DNA of 64,000 nt, taken from Trichopria drosophilae. Lineage: Eukaryota; Arthropoda; Insecta; Hymenoptera; Diapriidae. Numbering within the stretch: position 1 is the stretch's first letter; each line of letters opens with the position of its first letter. Under the pieces are notes generated by a model, which ran no database searches, had not been told where the DNA came from, and saw nothing but the letters and a program-made list of their open reading frames with translations. This document shows positions 43,600 to 57,325 of the stretch, one piece after another. Both the position numbers and the translations under genes were made by a program. The stretch spans positions 103,615,501 through 103,679,500 of the forward strand of contig CM059586.1 of assembly GCA_030407085.1 (NCBI GenBank). The letters are read 5' to 3'.

Positions 43600-44300
43600 G
43601 AATTCAGTAATAAATGTTAGGGAGTACTCGTAGCGGTTAAAAGGCGGAGTCAAAGGCTGGAATATCGCCTTCGAGAATTTTGGCCTCCCGGTGAAAATCT
43701 TGGATGGAGCTCCCTTGTCCGTTTATTCAGCGATCCGTACTGGCGAACAGAAGGTGGTCGGGGATGCGGAATAAGGGGACCAGTAGCAAAAGGGGTCCAG
43801 GAGCAAGGGAGACCTTGATGGAGGAAGAGTCCTGGCAGCTCAAAGTTAGCCCGAGGGGTGGATCCTTTGCGGTGCGCTCTTTCGGCCGACCGAACCCAGA
43901 CCGCTACTACTGGCTACTGGCACCGGACAGACCTTTCGAAACGTTACCGCCGACATTACCGGAATGATCAATTAGTACGTAATTGAATAAGGAGCACGGT
44001 AATCTCGTAAAGTGGATATTATGGAACTCGTTTCCCTTACGAACATTTACTGCCGAAGCGTTTACTGCTAATTGCTGCTGGGATTCGATAGTTGACTGCG
44101 CCACCAGAAATGTACCTCGTGTGCTCTCTAAAAAAAAAAGTCGACGAAATTGGTACGCAACGAGACCGCGGGTTCATTTTACGATTTTGTGCCGGACTTT
44201 ATGGGATTTGTTTTATACACCGATTGGAAGTAAATCTTTTGTCAAGAGTATCAGAAAATTATTGGAATTGTTGTAGTGGTATTGGATAAACCGATTTTAT
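43600..44300. other. GC-richer island, no recognised exon
   Basis: Base composition rises between about 43600 and 44300. Overlapping open frames at 43704-43967 (plus), 43983-44276 (plus) and 43907-44104 (minus) lack recognisable domains. It resembles the islands near 28.3-29.6 kb and 41.9-42.3 kb in texture. Confidence 0.3.
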
Positions 44301-44717
44301 TTAGTCCGATCAATTAAAGGGGTGACTACGAAAAGGTTTCGGAGATGATATAAGCTAATCTTCGTTAATTGTGCATCGCTGAATCCGATAGTGAACATTT
44401 TTTATCAGCTCGCGTCCATGGTTAAATATGTTAAAAAAAAAGTAATTTTTACCAATATTTAGGGAGTATCTCTTTCTATAAAAATGTAATAAGGGCGTCT
44501 ATGATAGATTAAAATAAAGTATAAAATACGTAAATTTAAAAACTTCTATTTTACGTCGAGAAATGATATGTCTGAACTGTCTGTTACTACTGATTACTTT
44601 TGTTTCGCACCGATCAACGGTTAATTTAGGTTTTAGATTTAAACTCAGATGTCAAAAGTACAAATATGAAATATTAAATGATATAAGAGTTTTTGAATGT
44701 TTTTAAGGTTGCGTTAA

Positions 44718-44941
44718 CCCCTTAACTGCCGCCGATGACGAAGATTTTGACCAAAATATTAATTAATCTAACGAAGTCAATAATTTATACAAATTTAAAA
44801 CAAAACTGTTTCTAGATAGTCTAGGGTATACTACATAAAATGTCCGTTTTTGAAATTATTGTTTAAAATAGAAGATTTAAAATATTTAAAACTACAGTTT
44901 TGACGAATTTTTCAAAGTCTTCGTCATTGTCAGTTAAGGGG
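44718..44941. mobile_element. piggyBac-like MITE (TTAA-associated), 224 bp
   Basis: The left end is TTAA followed by CCCCTTAACTGCCGCCGATGACGAAGA. The right end is TCTTCGTCATTGTCAGTTAAGGGG followed by TTTA. Inverted ends starting CCC next to TTAA are the hallmark of piggyBac-type elements; the right flank TTTA differs by one base from a perfect TTAA duplication. The interior is AT-rich without a frame. Confidence 0.6.
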
Positions 44942-45698
44942 TTTATAGGCAACGCGGCAAGTTAGAAGTAGTAAGAGATAGTTCGGGCAAGACAACATTT
45001 CCCGCATAAAAACAACCATTTAAGTCTAGCTTTTTTTAATAGGTCTTATTATAAGTTCTTTTCGTGAAATAGAATTTCTATATTTTTAAAGCTATTATTG
45101 TTGTCTTTATCTCTTTTTTATAAAAGTTGGCGATATTCAGAACTTTGAAATTTTAATTTTCACTCTTATGAGATTTTTAAAATTATACGATTATTTAAAA
45201 TTGTAACTTTATGACTGAACAGATTATCAACTTTAATAGAGTTTCAAGCGGTTCACTGTTGTTAATCCTTATAATTAGACTTTCAATTACGAACAAGCTG
45301 TTAAATATCTTTTTTTATGATTGCACGTACATGTCTCTTCTTGTTTTCCGGTTCGTTTAACAAAGCTTTAAATGTGATTGTGTTCACATTATAAATAATT
45401 GAGATGCTGAGGAAGTAAAAACTCCTTGATACAATCCTGTGCCTGATATGGATGAACAAGGAAACGATAAAAGTAACCTGATAAATTATTGCAAAAATGG
45501 ACATTTCAGTTATTTTGAAAAAAAATTTATTTAATATGTTTTTTAAATTTGTCGGATACCTGTAGTGTGAAATTGAAAAAATACATAATATCAATGAAAT
45601 ATCAACATTTCTTAACCCCTTAACTATGAGGAAAATTTCATAGAAAGTACACAAAATGCGGGCAAGTCAAATTTGTTAGATTTAACTATAACATGGTT

Positions 45699-45940
45699 TA
45701 TAATGGGTTTTTGGGTCGCTGATCACATATCTGAAGTCAGATTCGAAGAATTCAAAATGGCGGACCAATTTTTCAAATTCAAACCATTTCACTTGTTGCT
45801 CGGTGATTTTCGGGGCCGCTGATTATGAACTTACCATAAGGTTTTGAAAATTGAAATAGTGGATTTAATATGGCGGACAACATTCTCAAAATTCAAATCA
45901 TTTTACTCCGAATTTGCTATTCTGGGTATCCAGTGTGTTA
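45699..45940 (+). repeat. Two tandem forward copies of the GGGTCGCTGAT...AAAATGGCGGA repeat
   Basis: Copy one: TTTTTGGGTCGCTGATCAC, then GAAGTCAGATTCGAAGAATTCAAAATGGCGGACC (in two pieces). Copy two: GGGGCCGCTGATTATGAAC, then TTGAAAATTGAAATAGTGG and ATATGGCGGACAA. Unit length about 105-120 bp. Confidence 0.65.
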
Positions 45941-46029
45941 AATATTTAGAACATATGTACACTGATTACATTGGCAATTTGAGGTTGTTCAAAATTAACT
46001 TTATATTTCAGTAAAATGGTTCGATTTTT

Positions 46030-46265
46030 AAAATTTTGACCACCATATTGGATCCGCCATTTCAAATTTTCAAAATATATCATGTGATTTGTAATCAGCG
46101 AACTTGGAATCACTTGAATAACAAGTTTCAATCAAAACGGTTCGATTTTTGACAAATTTGCCTGCCATATTGGATCTTCCATTTTTAAAGGCGAATAAAA
46201 AATTCATAATCAGTAACTTCGAAAACCCCTGGGTATCGAGTTTGAATCCATTTTAATAATTTTTG
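46030..46265 (-). repeat. Two tandem reverse copies of the same repeat
   Basis: Read on the minus strand the blocks return in the same order: TCCAAGTTCGCTGATTACAAATC, then AAATGGCGGATCCAATATGG; and a more diverged unit with TTCGAAGTTACTGATTATGAA, then AAATGGAAGATCCAATATGG. Confidence 0.6.
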
Positions 46266-46512
46266 ATGTAGTAATGTACCCAAGACGATGTCATATTTTG
46301 TAACTAAGCGTTGGGCAGTATTGTATATAATACAATTTTTAAGAGCTTGTATCGGTTTCTTGACATCATTATTTTGAAAACGGCTAACATGTTGTTTAGT
46401 ATACCTTACACTATCTAGAAATAGTCCTTTTTTTAATTGTCTAAATTATGGGATTCATGACAATATTATCTGCCATGGTTAAGATCTTATTCATCCGCAG
46501 ATAAGAGGTTAA

Positions 46513-47511
46513 ACACAATTTTTTAAAAAATACTGTAAAAACGCATCTTTTTTAAGTATAATTTTTTCAATATTTGCTCCAAAAAATAATTTTTATTCAT
46601 GAACTCGATTATTTTCTCATATTTCGGCTGTAATTTTGGATACGTTCATCTTCTTTTTCTTCGAAATATTTATTTATCGAAACCTACTTTATTTGGTGTT
46701 ATCAATTATTTCTGTTTTTATTGTGATAATTTATATTAAATGGCTATAGTCAGCTAGCAATACTTGTTTATCCTTTATTACGGCTATGAACTATAATAAT
46801 TGTATCAAATTCTCTATTACAATACCCTCATACCCTCTCAAATTATGCTGCAGAAGAACTATTGAGGATCGCTAATTAATTCCCATTGTTAATGCAAACA
46901 GTACGTAGTAGCGTGACTGGCAAATATATGCGATTATTATTATTGTATATTATTGATAATAACGATTAATATCATTAATTCATAACTATTCAAAGTACTT
47001 GAAGTACTTGATGTTCACAACACTACGTAATGATGAAATTGACTCATTCAAATGTAATTATAGGAAATTGAATTATCAATTGGTTACAATTTTTGTCGAA
47101 TTCTATTATCTACGGTTGGGAAAATTCTCACTAACCCTCAAAAATCACTATTGTTTTTTGTCAGAAATAATACGCGAATAGTATCATCAATTGGTATGAA
47201 CTTACTTAATTGCTACTAAGTGTATTGGGAAGATAACGATTGACTGAAAAAAATAGTGATTTTAAAAAAATGTTGAGGAAAATAGTACTTATATTAAATT
47301 TAAAATAATATTATAAATTATTTAATTTTAGTGGAGTGTAAATAGTTACTTTGAAGTTACTACAACAAAATAGTATTAGCAACATATTACAATATTTAAT
47401 AAGATATTGGAATCATAGTTTGGAAACAAGTTTGTGAAGATTCAATTCAGATAAGTCAACCTTTTTTTCTATAAGTATGCAGCAAATTCTTATTTTAGTG
47501 CGGAAAAGAGA
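46513..47511. other. Very AT-rich, nothing recognised
   Basis: No feature supported. Confidence 0.4.
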
Positions 47512-47554
47512 CATTCTTGATTTTGTCTCCCTTATTGAGTAATATACTATTTTT
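47512..47554 (-). repeat. Isolated arm of the GAAATAGTATATTACTC MITE family
   Basis: CATTCTTGATTTTGTCTCCC, then TTATTGAGTAATATACTATTT matches the right arm of the 8451-8597 palindrome with a few changes, 39 kb away and with no second arm. Confidence 0.6.
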
Positions 47555-50500
47555 TACTCTTGACAATCGCAGAAGAGATAATTACTACTTTATTAGTTTC
47601 TAATTCATCGGAACTCGTCCAAGTTTTAGTTCTGAATAATAAAAAAATGATTGTGTTATTTTCAGGGCATTTGAACACTGAAAAAAACTACCTGGTATAC
47701 TTAACTATCACTGAGTTTTAGACCTAAGAGTATTAAAATGAAGTACTTTAATAGGTTAATCATGTTAATGTAATACATTTACTATTTCTCATTATCGTTA
47801 ATGTTTATAAGTTAAAAATTGAACTTAATATGTAGTTTAATCTTAAATGAAAAAGTCTTCTACCTTCATCCACATCTAATTAGTTTAGGATACTTACTGC
47901 ATTAATGAAATTCTGTCTGATCTATTCTTGTTCAATTTTTTATGCGATGAACAAATGTTTTTACAGGAATAGTTTCATTTAGAAACATTAGACAAAAGTT
48001 ATTCTTAGAAACACCACTTATTAGCTATAGTCAAACATCCATGTGTTTTTAACATAACAATTCACATCACTTTTTAGTAACTTTTACCATTTGGGAGACA
48101 TGAGTAATGTTCAAGAGACGTAAAAAGGGATGCCCGCAAAAAATTCTGACGAACCATCTGGAAGTCTCTGGTATGCTCTCACACCCCAACTTAGCAGCTA
48201 CATAACTTTTATAACCTTCATTTTCTTTCCTAATATCTCTATCTTGGATATTCAGTATACTTTTGTCAATGTTTATCAGTGCTCGAAAGTTCTTAGAATA
48301 AAAATACACCAGTGGGGAAAAACAAAAGTATAGGAGTTTTTGTTTTACAAACAGACCTTTAAGTAAATTATAAATTTTTTAATCATATGCTTAGTATACC
48401 AAATTTCGTGTATCGTTTAAAAACATAGAATAATGCTACTATCGTAGAGATAAGAATATTATACTCCATAAAAAATGTAATTCTGAGAATGACTCAATTT
48501 CAGCTTTGTCTCAATGAGGATTTGAGACTACTTTTGGAGAATCATCCCACCTACAATAAGTAAGGCGGATTTCACATGTTGGGTGGTCGCTATTGAAGGT
48601 CCGAGGTCCTGAGCTCCGGAGCTTTTCATAACAGAGCTTTCATTGCTACCATTAAGCATCTACGAAGAGAATCCTTAATCACAGTAAAACTTTTTCATCT
48701 ATAAAATCGATAACCATGCAGACGGATTTGGATTCTACCAAGAGATTAAAACAAAGAAATCGATAAACTTTGATGCCAATTTATAGAAATGATACAGCTA
48801 GTAAGTTTAATTGTGTAATTATTTGAAATATTTTTGAGCATATGATGACCAAGGTGATGTCAAATGATGATCCAGGATTAAAATATTCACCATGATCTCC
48901 TGATGTCATTGTAAAACCAAAAAATTGGTATCGAAATAAAAAATTATTTTGTTGTGTAATTTATTTTATATTTAGTAATCATTCTGCAATAAACAAAGAA
49001 TGATGAAATATTTTATACTAAAAATTTAAAATTTACTAAAAGATTTTAACCTTCAATAAGCGAAAATTATAATTTTTAAACTGATTGAACTTTCATTAAC
49101 TTATAATCGATCTCTCGTAAAATTAATTTAAAAATTCAAACTTTTATCTCCTAAGAATGTAATTATTTTTCTTTATTGCTTTCAATGAAGCTTTTGACAG
49201 TTTGCTAAGTCCTCAATTAACCGTCGTAAAGTCGGCTTCAAATTAGTTGAAACAAGGTAATAAAAATAGTATTAACGAAATAATTAATGTTGTAATTCGA
49301 CTTTAAAACTTCCCATTATCACGTAATAACCAGTATTCGAATAAATCTTTACCACATTTCAAAATTAATATCTTGCAAATATGATGAATTAAATATTACT
49401 ATTGATATATCTGGATTGAATTGATCATTTCCAACGAGATTCTGTAACTGATATATATTCGCTTGGAATAGTTATGGGGAGGCAATATAAACAGGAATAG
49501 CTTCACACGCAGATTTCACGAGCTGATAAATCTCCCCTTAAATGATATCACCAAAATCGTATCGGTGTTTACGTTCTTTATCGTTTTATTGATTCATTGC
49601 TTATAAGTTCTTCAATATACCGAAATATTACAATTATATCTCCTAAATGTCACTGCTAATAATATAATGATTTATTCTACCGAAGCATTATTGAACAGTA
49701 AAAATAATAAAACGTATAATGGCCAATTGTACTATTAAACGAAAGTCTCCATTATCTACTCAATAATACTAACTAACTGAAAGTTCGAAATCATAGCAAT
49801 AAATTAAAATCAACAATCAAGAAAGTAAGAAATGTTGTACTATCTAGTAACAGTGGATTAATGATGAACTAATAAATATTTTTAGCACGGAAAATTATTT
49901 TTAAATGTCTTCTTAAATCATTTTCATACGATGTTCGATGGGCTTGAAAAACGAATAATCTACTTGGAAGGGTTTTTAGTTCAATATTGTAGAGTATTTC
50001 GTACAAAAAATCAAATTTCGTATTTCCCATTATTTTGGGCTTATTAAAATATTAAATGCAGAAATATATGAACCGATGACATTTATGAAGTAAAATCAAA
50101 GTTAAAATGGTAAAAAGGACATGTCGGTACTCGTTGCAGAACAAAATATTCCAAATTTTGATACGATCGAAGCTGAAAGTGCAAAACTGTCAATATATCG
50201 TACCTCTTTGAATGTTCCGCTTCGATTAACTTAAAAGCCTGACTTGATAAAGCTTTTTTCGCTTCATACATCGGTTCAATTTCTGCGGTCGAAAATATGT
50301 GATACTCTGAATTAGATTCGCATCTTTTTTTCTTCCAATGCTATTATTTAAATTAATTCTAACAATTAAATAGTCGCATATATTCTTATAATAAATCCCT
50401 GCATCATAATTACTGATACCATTAAAAAAATACTTTTTTTAAATTTTATTAACCTAATGAAATTTAAAAAGTCTCATTTTATTTCGATTTCGAGTTATTT

Positions 50501-53500
50501 CTATCTCACAAGTCTGGAATTTAACAAAATTCCTTTAATAATCTCGTTACTTCAAATTCCGACATTTATTACACTGACGTAATAAAAATCGCCTTCTACA
50601 TTCTGAAACGAAATTATCGTAAATAAATTTCAATAAATGCATTCTTTCCACAAAATTGTAATAATTACACATATTTGACTGACATTCTTTACCTTGTAAT
50701 ATGCATAACTTCAAAGAATCATCAAATTCCCGAAGGGAATGGAATTTTATGAAAATATGTTTTTTTAGAAAATATGGAGAAATATTACGGATTACCAATC
50801 ATTCGTTATAATTTTTAATTACATTTTACAATTACCAGTATTTCAGTTGCAAAATTACATTAAACGATCCTGCGTCGATTTTCTGTATTCGTAAATTCTT
50901 TTACTGTTTGAATTTTTCGTCCAAGTATCGTTAATAACATTTTTATTTATTTTTTATTTCCACGTTTTAATACGAAATTAAGTATGAGCGATAGTGCAAG
51001 TAGTAACAGGCGATATGGTCAGACACACTTGGACCAATAATTAAATTACATCAATTTTTAAATACGAATTTTTGTCTTTCTTTTAGCACAGGAGTAAAAT
51101 TAACTAATTTAAGTGTTATTATAATTTTATTCCGGCAAAAACAAACATAAGTAAAGTAAGTAGCTTAAGCTAGGTAAGTAGGTTCCTTATGTTAGTTCTA
51201 ATTCAGTGGTTCGAAATCAGTGTTTCTGACTAATCAAATTATCATCAGATGTTTGCAACATAAAATTAAGTTTTTGTATATGAAATGATCGACACCATCA
51301 CGAAAAAATGATCGCTATTGGCTCCCGTTGGTGTGTCGAGAGGAAAAGACGACTTCCGTTAGTCGATAACGCGAAACCACGATACCCCGTGCATAAAAGA
51401 AAATATTATCTGAGGAAAACGGAGACGACGTTGAATACCCAAATGCTCGTATCTCCAAATTTAAACTTTACGCTCAGCCGGTCGTAACGTTGTTTCGAGA
51501 TGTCGAAAAGGGAATTTCGACCAAGTTTTCTCTAGTTCCCTTCGGGTAAAGGTAGGTTTTCCGTACCGAACGGTTCTGGCTGCCATCGTCGCTAAAGGCA
51601 AACTTTTACCTCCGTGTTACGGACTTTTAAAGGGTTTGTAATAGAAATACTGAACTACGTCATATTTAGCGTTAAATGCGAGTTTAAAGAAATTCACCAG
51701 AGTGCTTTTCACTGTTTACCGATACCTTGATCTCTTAGACTTTTGCTACTTTTATGCCTTTTTAAATATCTTGTATGTGACATATCAAGTGGTACAACAG
51801 GATTTGCTTTGCAATTAGGAAATAATTAAAAGTTTTACTCTCTGAATTTTGAGTAGGTCAAAGTTTAATTAGTAATAACTAAAGATATTTACCGTCAGAA
51901 AAATGTTCATGTACGTAACAATAATTTCTTTTATTAAACCCATCAAAGATACAAATTATTCAGAACATTAAAAATAAGAAAAATTCTATAAAAATTGGAG
52001 ACTTTAGTGATAAAAGAATCTTTTTTTCTATATTTGACTTTTCGCGCAAACTCTGCGCCCGAGTTATTTAAGATCGAAAATTTCTATAAATCGTTCAGAA
52101 TTCGTAAGAAGTACGTCGAACCTGCCCAAAACTTCTAAATAAACATTACATCCTCTATTTCACCTTACACTTCGTGCCAACATAAATATGTACCAAACGA
52201 CAAGCTGCAAGGAAAAACATCGTACCTATGATACCGTACGTGGGGCACACAAACACATAAACACACGTGTTTTTTTTAAGCAATCGATATCGAACGTCAA
52301 CTACAAATAAATGTGTGCAAGGTTGCCGTTTGGGGATAAAAACGTAACGCCTTGTCATTTTCGTCGAGAACTTGATATTCGCTCCGAAAGTATTCAGATT
52401 TATGGCGACTTCGGTGAAAATTGATGACCCTCTGATGCCGTTCGAACATATGCATTGAGAATCTATCCTCGCCTTAGAATACATCAAGCACCAAAATGAA
52501 AATCGCAACTGAGTGCTATGTGCAATAACTGCACAATCGTAATATATAAAATCGTATTATTTATGTATTATAACCTCCTAAACTGGAAAAAGAATCAATA
52601 AATCATTTCGAATCAACATTTTAAATTGACTAATTCGCATCCTTAAAGATTTTTCGTTTTTTTTTTCAAATGACATAAAAACCAAAAGTACTTCAAGTGG
52701 TTGACAGACATTTTCATTTTTAACCTTTCTTATTAATAAATTCCATTCATATATGTTACATAATAACGTCATAAAAATTTAGTGTAGCTAGAAAGTTTCT
52801 CTTTTCTTATATGTAAACTCAAATGTAACATTTGAAATGTACTTCGTTTACCTAACAGGACATTTTCAATTAAACAATCAATACGTGCTAACAGAAATAG
52901 ATTACACGTAGTGATGAAAATTATTACTTGAAAATAACTAATTATGGCTCGTGTTCGTCTGAGAAAAATATTTTTTCATGAAAATTGCGAAACTTTTCTG
53001 AAAACGGAGATTTACAATATTGTCAGAGTTTTTACTGGACTGTAACATAAAATGACCAAACTTTTCTCTAAACTTTAGAAAAATAGCCATGAAGTTTCCG
53101 ATTTCGAGAACTATTATGGTAATTTTTCAATAAAATTTCACTAATTTTTTGTAGTAGTCCAACGTAAACTCTAGTGTTTCTCTCATATCCATTTCGGAAA
53201 AGTTTGGAAACTTACTTAAGAAAATTGATTTAAGTAATCCGATCTAAAAAATTAAATTTTTCATTTTTTATACAAAATACACATCGTTATTATTTTATTT
53301 TTGAAGTAGTAAAATGTACCAAGAGTCAGTTGGATAAAGCATTCTTTTGAAATGACGAAAAACAAAGATAATAGTCCCACACCAGTGGTATTTCTCAAAG
53401 ATGGCGCTGCCGACTGAATTCATAGTAGCGTGACTGGAACGCTGCCTTAATATTATGCCAATTTAATCATGAGTTCCGTCTAAACTTCTCATTATATTTA

Positions 53501-56284
53501 AAGGTTATCGTAACATTTTGACATATTACGATTATATTTTTACAGTGAAATTCATTCCTGAGTTTTTTTAAAGGTATTCAAATTATAAATGATAAAAAAC
53601 TATTCTTTATAGTATAACTGAACGAAATATATTTAAGAAAAGTTTCAACAAATTTTTAACTTGCTGGAATTTGTTGTCAACAATATAAATTTCATCATTT
53701 CCGCTATGAGAATTTTAAGCACATTATATTAAAATAACGTTATTTGCACAATAATTTGCAATGTTTGCTATTTTGTCCTCACTTTAGTTATAATTTAAGT
53801 TTCATAAATTGTCATATTTTTCTGTGGAGATGGATATAATATGTTTAAAATTAGATGACTTACGACGGTGCTAAATCTGGCAACGTATCGTTAAACAATA
53901 ACACTACTTAAAGCACGGCCGCATTAAAGTCTCATTTATTATCGCCGGTCAATAATATCATTTGTTAATACTTACTTCTCAAAAATATTATAGACAAAAT
54001 AAGCCTTTTACGTTAATAGCAGACAAAGAAAGATAAGTAAAACACAGTTAAAATGTACTTCGTAATATTATAAGCTACGAAAAAATTACTTTAAATAGAT
54101 GTTTTTTATTCAATATCAACATTACGAAATTTCTATCAAACAAATATTAACTTAGACACCTCCATTATCTGATCAAGAAACCTTTTATTTTCTTGCTTCA
54201 GAAAGAGTTCTATAAAAAAAGCGAACGACATGCATATGGAATCACATTATTTTGAAATTGCCTTTCCTTTTTCCGTCTTTATGCACTGGATTAAGAAAAC
54301 TACTGAACTGATTTGGATAAATCGATTTTTAACAAGAAACGTGCAATGTTTTAAGCTCACTTCTCACTATTTAAGTATACATATGGCATTAAAAAGTTTT
54401 TAGGAAATAAACTAGTTCAGTTTTTTACAAAAAATTTTTTAAGCGGTTTTTCTTATGAAGTCTTCTTAATTGATCTTTCTTATGAGTTCTTATGGAGAAA
54501 TTTTTTTTTTCAATTCAAAAACACTGCGAAAATGTTGGGCATACTAATCATGTTCGTTGTAAAAACAGAAATTTTGTATTTTCAATTTTCTAAAACAGTA
54601 TTTTTCCTTGGATTACTTGAAATTTTATATGCGGCTACTATCAAAACGGAATCGACGAAACTATTTTTTAAATTATTAGTGAAACGATCTTCAACCATTG
54701 CAAGACATTTTTTGAAAGCTTTAACTTATTTTAAGCACCCAAGAGGCATAAAATCTTAAGCAGCCCCGAAAAATAGTTCGCTAAAAATAACAGTCCTCAG
54801 TTTTACATCATTGTAAGTTTCCGAATTTTTTAAAGATATCATTAAAAATAATATATACTGCACGAATATATCGGATTCTGTATCGAAACCCTTTAGTAAC
54901 AGCATATTTTACATATCCTAACCTTAAATAGAAGCAAATAGAATAGTTTTGAATATCTGACATCTTAAAATCCTGACGTGGTGGGTTTAATTAGAGAACA
55001 AATTCGTTTTCAGCAGCCAAAAATCTATGTATACGATCCATTATCTCTGATTCGAGTTACCTCCCAAAATATTTGTTGTGGTTCTGTGTTACTAATTCGT
55101 AAAACAATTTTCAATGCATATTACTACATTAACATTTAGAAAAAACTATAACATGTACAAAAAATACAACAAATTTTGCGCAAGTTTATTTTTGAACTAG
55201 ATACTGTGTTTTTAATGTACTTCGGTAATAAAAATATATTATTTCAACATAAAATTCCTAAAAATTTTCGAAACTAGGTTCTTTCCACTATAATCATCCT
55301 GATATGACGAAATAGTAATGAATTTCATGATTCGAAAGGTAAGCATAACTGTAGTTTAAAACTGATCTAAATCATATTTTATAGTTAACTCCTGCAAATA
55401 TTTATTTTGTACATCTGATATTGTCTTGTGACCCGCTAACAGAAGAATAGATCGTCGTCCTTGCTAAAAATTGGTAAACTTGGTTGAAACCGAGGTTTAA
55501 AACGGGGAAACCAAAGTTCGTTAAGCGTAATTGTTAGAAATCATAAATGTGAATGAATGACACACATGCTGCGCTATTATGCATAATTCTCCCCTTAAAC
55601 GTCAAACAGGTTCTACAACTAAATTCCGCAAATTCCATGTCATTCCCGCAAAGTGATGTAAATGCTGTATTTCCATTGTCAGCTTATGAAACACATTTGA
55701 ATGTTGTATATCACCGATTAACATAAGATTTCAAAATTACAAAACGAGACTGCGAATCGATTAATATGTCACTTCATATAAATAAATTGACTTCTTTCAT
55801 ATTCGTCGTACATCATCATGACGCCAGCCATTTGTATTAGATTACTACAGCTAAAATATGAAAAATACAAAAATGTCAACCATAAAGAAGGAATTCCGAC
55901 CTTTTAATACAATGACAATTAACTGAAATTTACAAAAATATCAAGAACAATGCATAGCAAAAATATCCAATAAAATATCAACCAGATCAGAAGACAACAA
56001 ATTTCAAATACATTTCGAAAGTACGATAAAAATTGTCAATATATTCGATAAATCGATACGAATCTCGAAGAATGTAAGTAAATAATGTTGCGACAGAAAG
56101 TACTGACACAAATTTGCGAAATATCGACGTAGAAGAGATTGCAGACGCGAACAGTAAATGTAACTCCAAATCTTGTCGATAGAGAATGTAAAAAAATATT
56201 TGTTATTTTCAATTTTTATTAATTTTTATATTCTCTAAATCTGAATTAAAAACTACCAATAAGAAAATGAAAAGTAAGTCACCA
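47555..56284. other. Long AT-rich stretch without recognised genes
   Basis: GC-richer short islands at about 51290-51660 and 52090-52510 hold small unrecognised frames. The 15-mer TAGTAGCGTGACTGG is shared by 46906-46920 and 53423-53437, the latter beside AAGATGGCGCTGCCGAC; this may be a remnant of a repeat. Nothing else stands out. Confidence 0.35.
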
Positions 56285-57325
56285 AATGATTTAGTAATCA
56301 TTTTTGCTGGTAAAAAGTTTAAACCTACTAATCTATTACTAATTTTACAAACTACTAAACCAAAAAAATCAATATCTACTTATAGATTAATGGAATTTTA
56401 ATAATGAATTAACATTTTAGTACTATTTATCAGTAAAGAATTTACTACTTGACGGCAACCCACTTTTCGTTGAAGATAAGTTGATTTTGATTAATTCAAG
56501 TTTAGAGAGTATATTATACAAATAAGGTACAGTGAAGCTACCCTAAAAAAAGTAAAAAAATTAACGAATTTCTGTCACACAAAGAAAAAACATTTTCGTT
56601 TTCAAAAAAAATAAAAAAAGAGTACCACTATTAAGTTTTTATAACATTAGATGTTTATTAAAGGAAACGATCGGCAAATAAACAGTCGCCAACTTTTCTG
56701 TATTTAATTGCTTAATCGAGTACATATTATTAGAAATTTATTTTTATATCACGTTTATCTTAATAATTGAGGTATACTTTTTATAGTATTTCGTAATTTT
56801 AGCAGTCCAAACAATTCTTTGGAATCTACTTAAAAAGCGTCATGTATAAACTATGAATGACTATTTATGGTGTGACACATTTAGATTTAACTATAATCGA
56901 ATATTCACAATAGTTGAATTTTTCCGTAAATCGTCACAAAAATTAGATTTTTTTCTGTACAAATGGATCAATTTAAAGTTATTGTTCGATAATCGTGTTA
57001 AGATTTACATGAAATTATAGAGTATAAATAATGGATATAATATAGTTGATTAAACTATTTATTTTTGATTACAGATTGATTTTACTGCTCTTACAATCTA
57101 AATTTGCATTAGCTGACAACTACTAAGTAAAACTGAAAAGTGGGTTGCTATCAATTAATCGTTTTTTATTAGCAAACAGTAAAAGACTACTAATTATTTA
57201 ATAAAATTCTGCTAATCTAAAGGTAAAAATTAACTACTTTAGTTTAATAGTGTTTAGAATTAGTTATCAATTAGTAGCTTGTCGTTATTTATTAGTAAAA
57301 AAGATTACTAATTGAATCAATGATC
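56285..57325. mobile_element. Degenerate long-TIR element, TACTAAT-rich arms
   Basis: The left arm (about 56285-56480) and right arm (about 57125-57325) are inverted and heavily diverged: TTAGTAATCATTTTTGCTGGTAAA against the complement of TTTATTAGTAAAAAAGATTACTAA. At the inner side there is a better kept pair, GCAACCCACTTTTC (56458-56471) and GAAAAGTGGGTTGC (57136-57149). The arms are full of CTACTAATT/AATTAGTAG-like steps. The interior (about 650 bp) has no frame. An old, non-autonomous element. Confidence 0.5.

Larger units (their letters stand above)
45616..46508. mobile_element. TTAA-flanked element carrying four AAAATGGCGG repeats
   Basis: Flanked by TTAA at 45612-45615 and 46509-46512. 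Ends CCCCTTAACTATGAGGA and, inverted, CCTCTTATCTGCGGATGA are similar and resemble the neighbouring piggyBac-like MITE. Inside are two forward copies of the interspersed repeat (45699-45940) and two reverse copies (46030-46265), arranged head to head so that the middle is itself an imperfect inverted repeat. No transposase frame. The end similarity is modest, so the assignment is tentative. Confidence 0.5.

Noticed and set aside
46906..53437. Shared 15-mer TAGTAGCGTGACTGG as a repeat family
   Set aside because: Two short matches without matching flanks; not enough to define an element.
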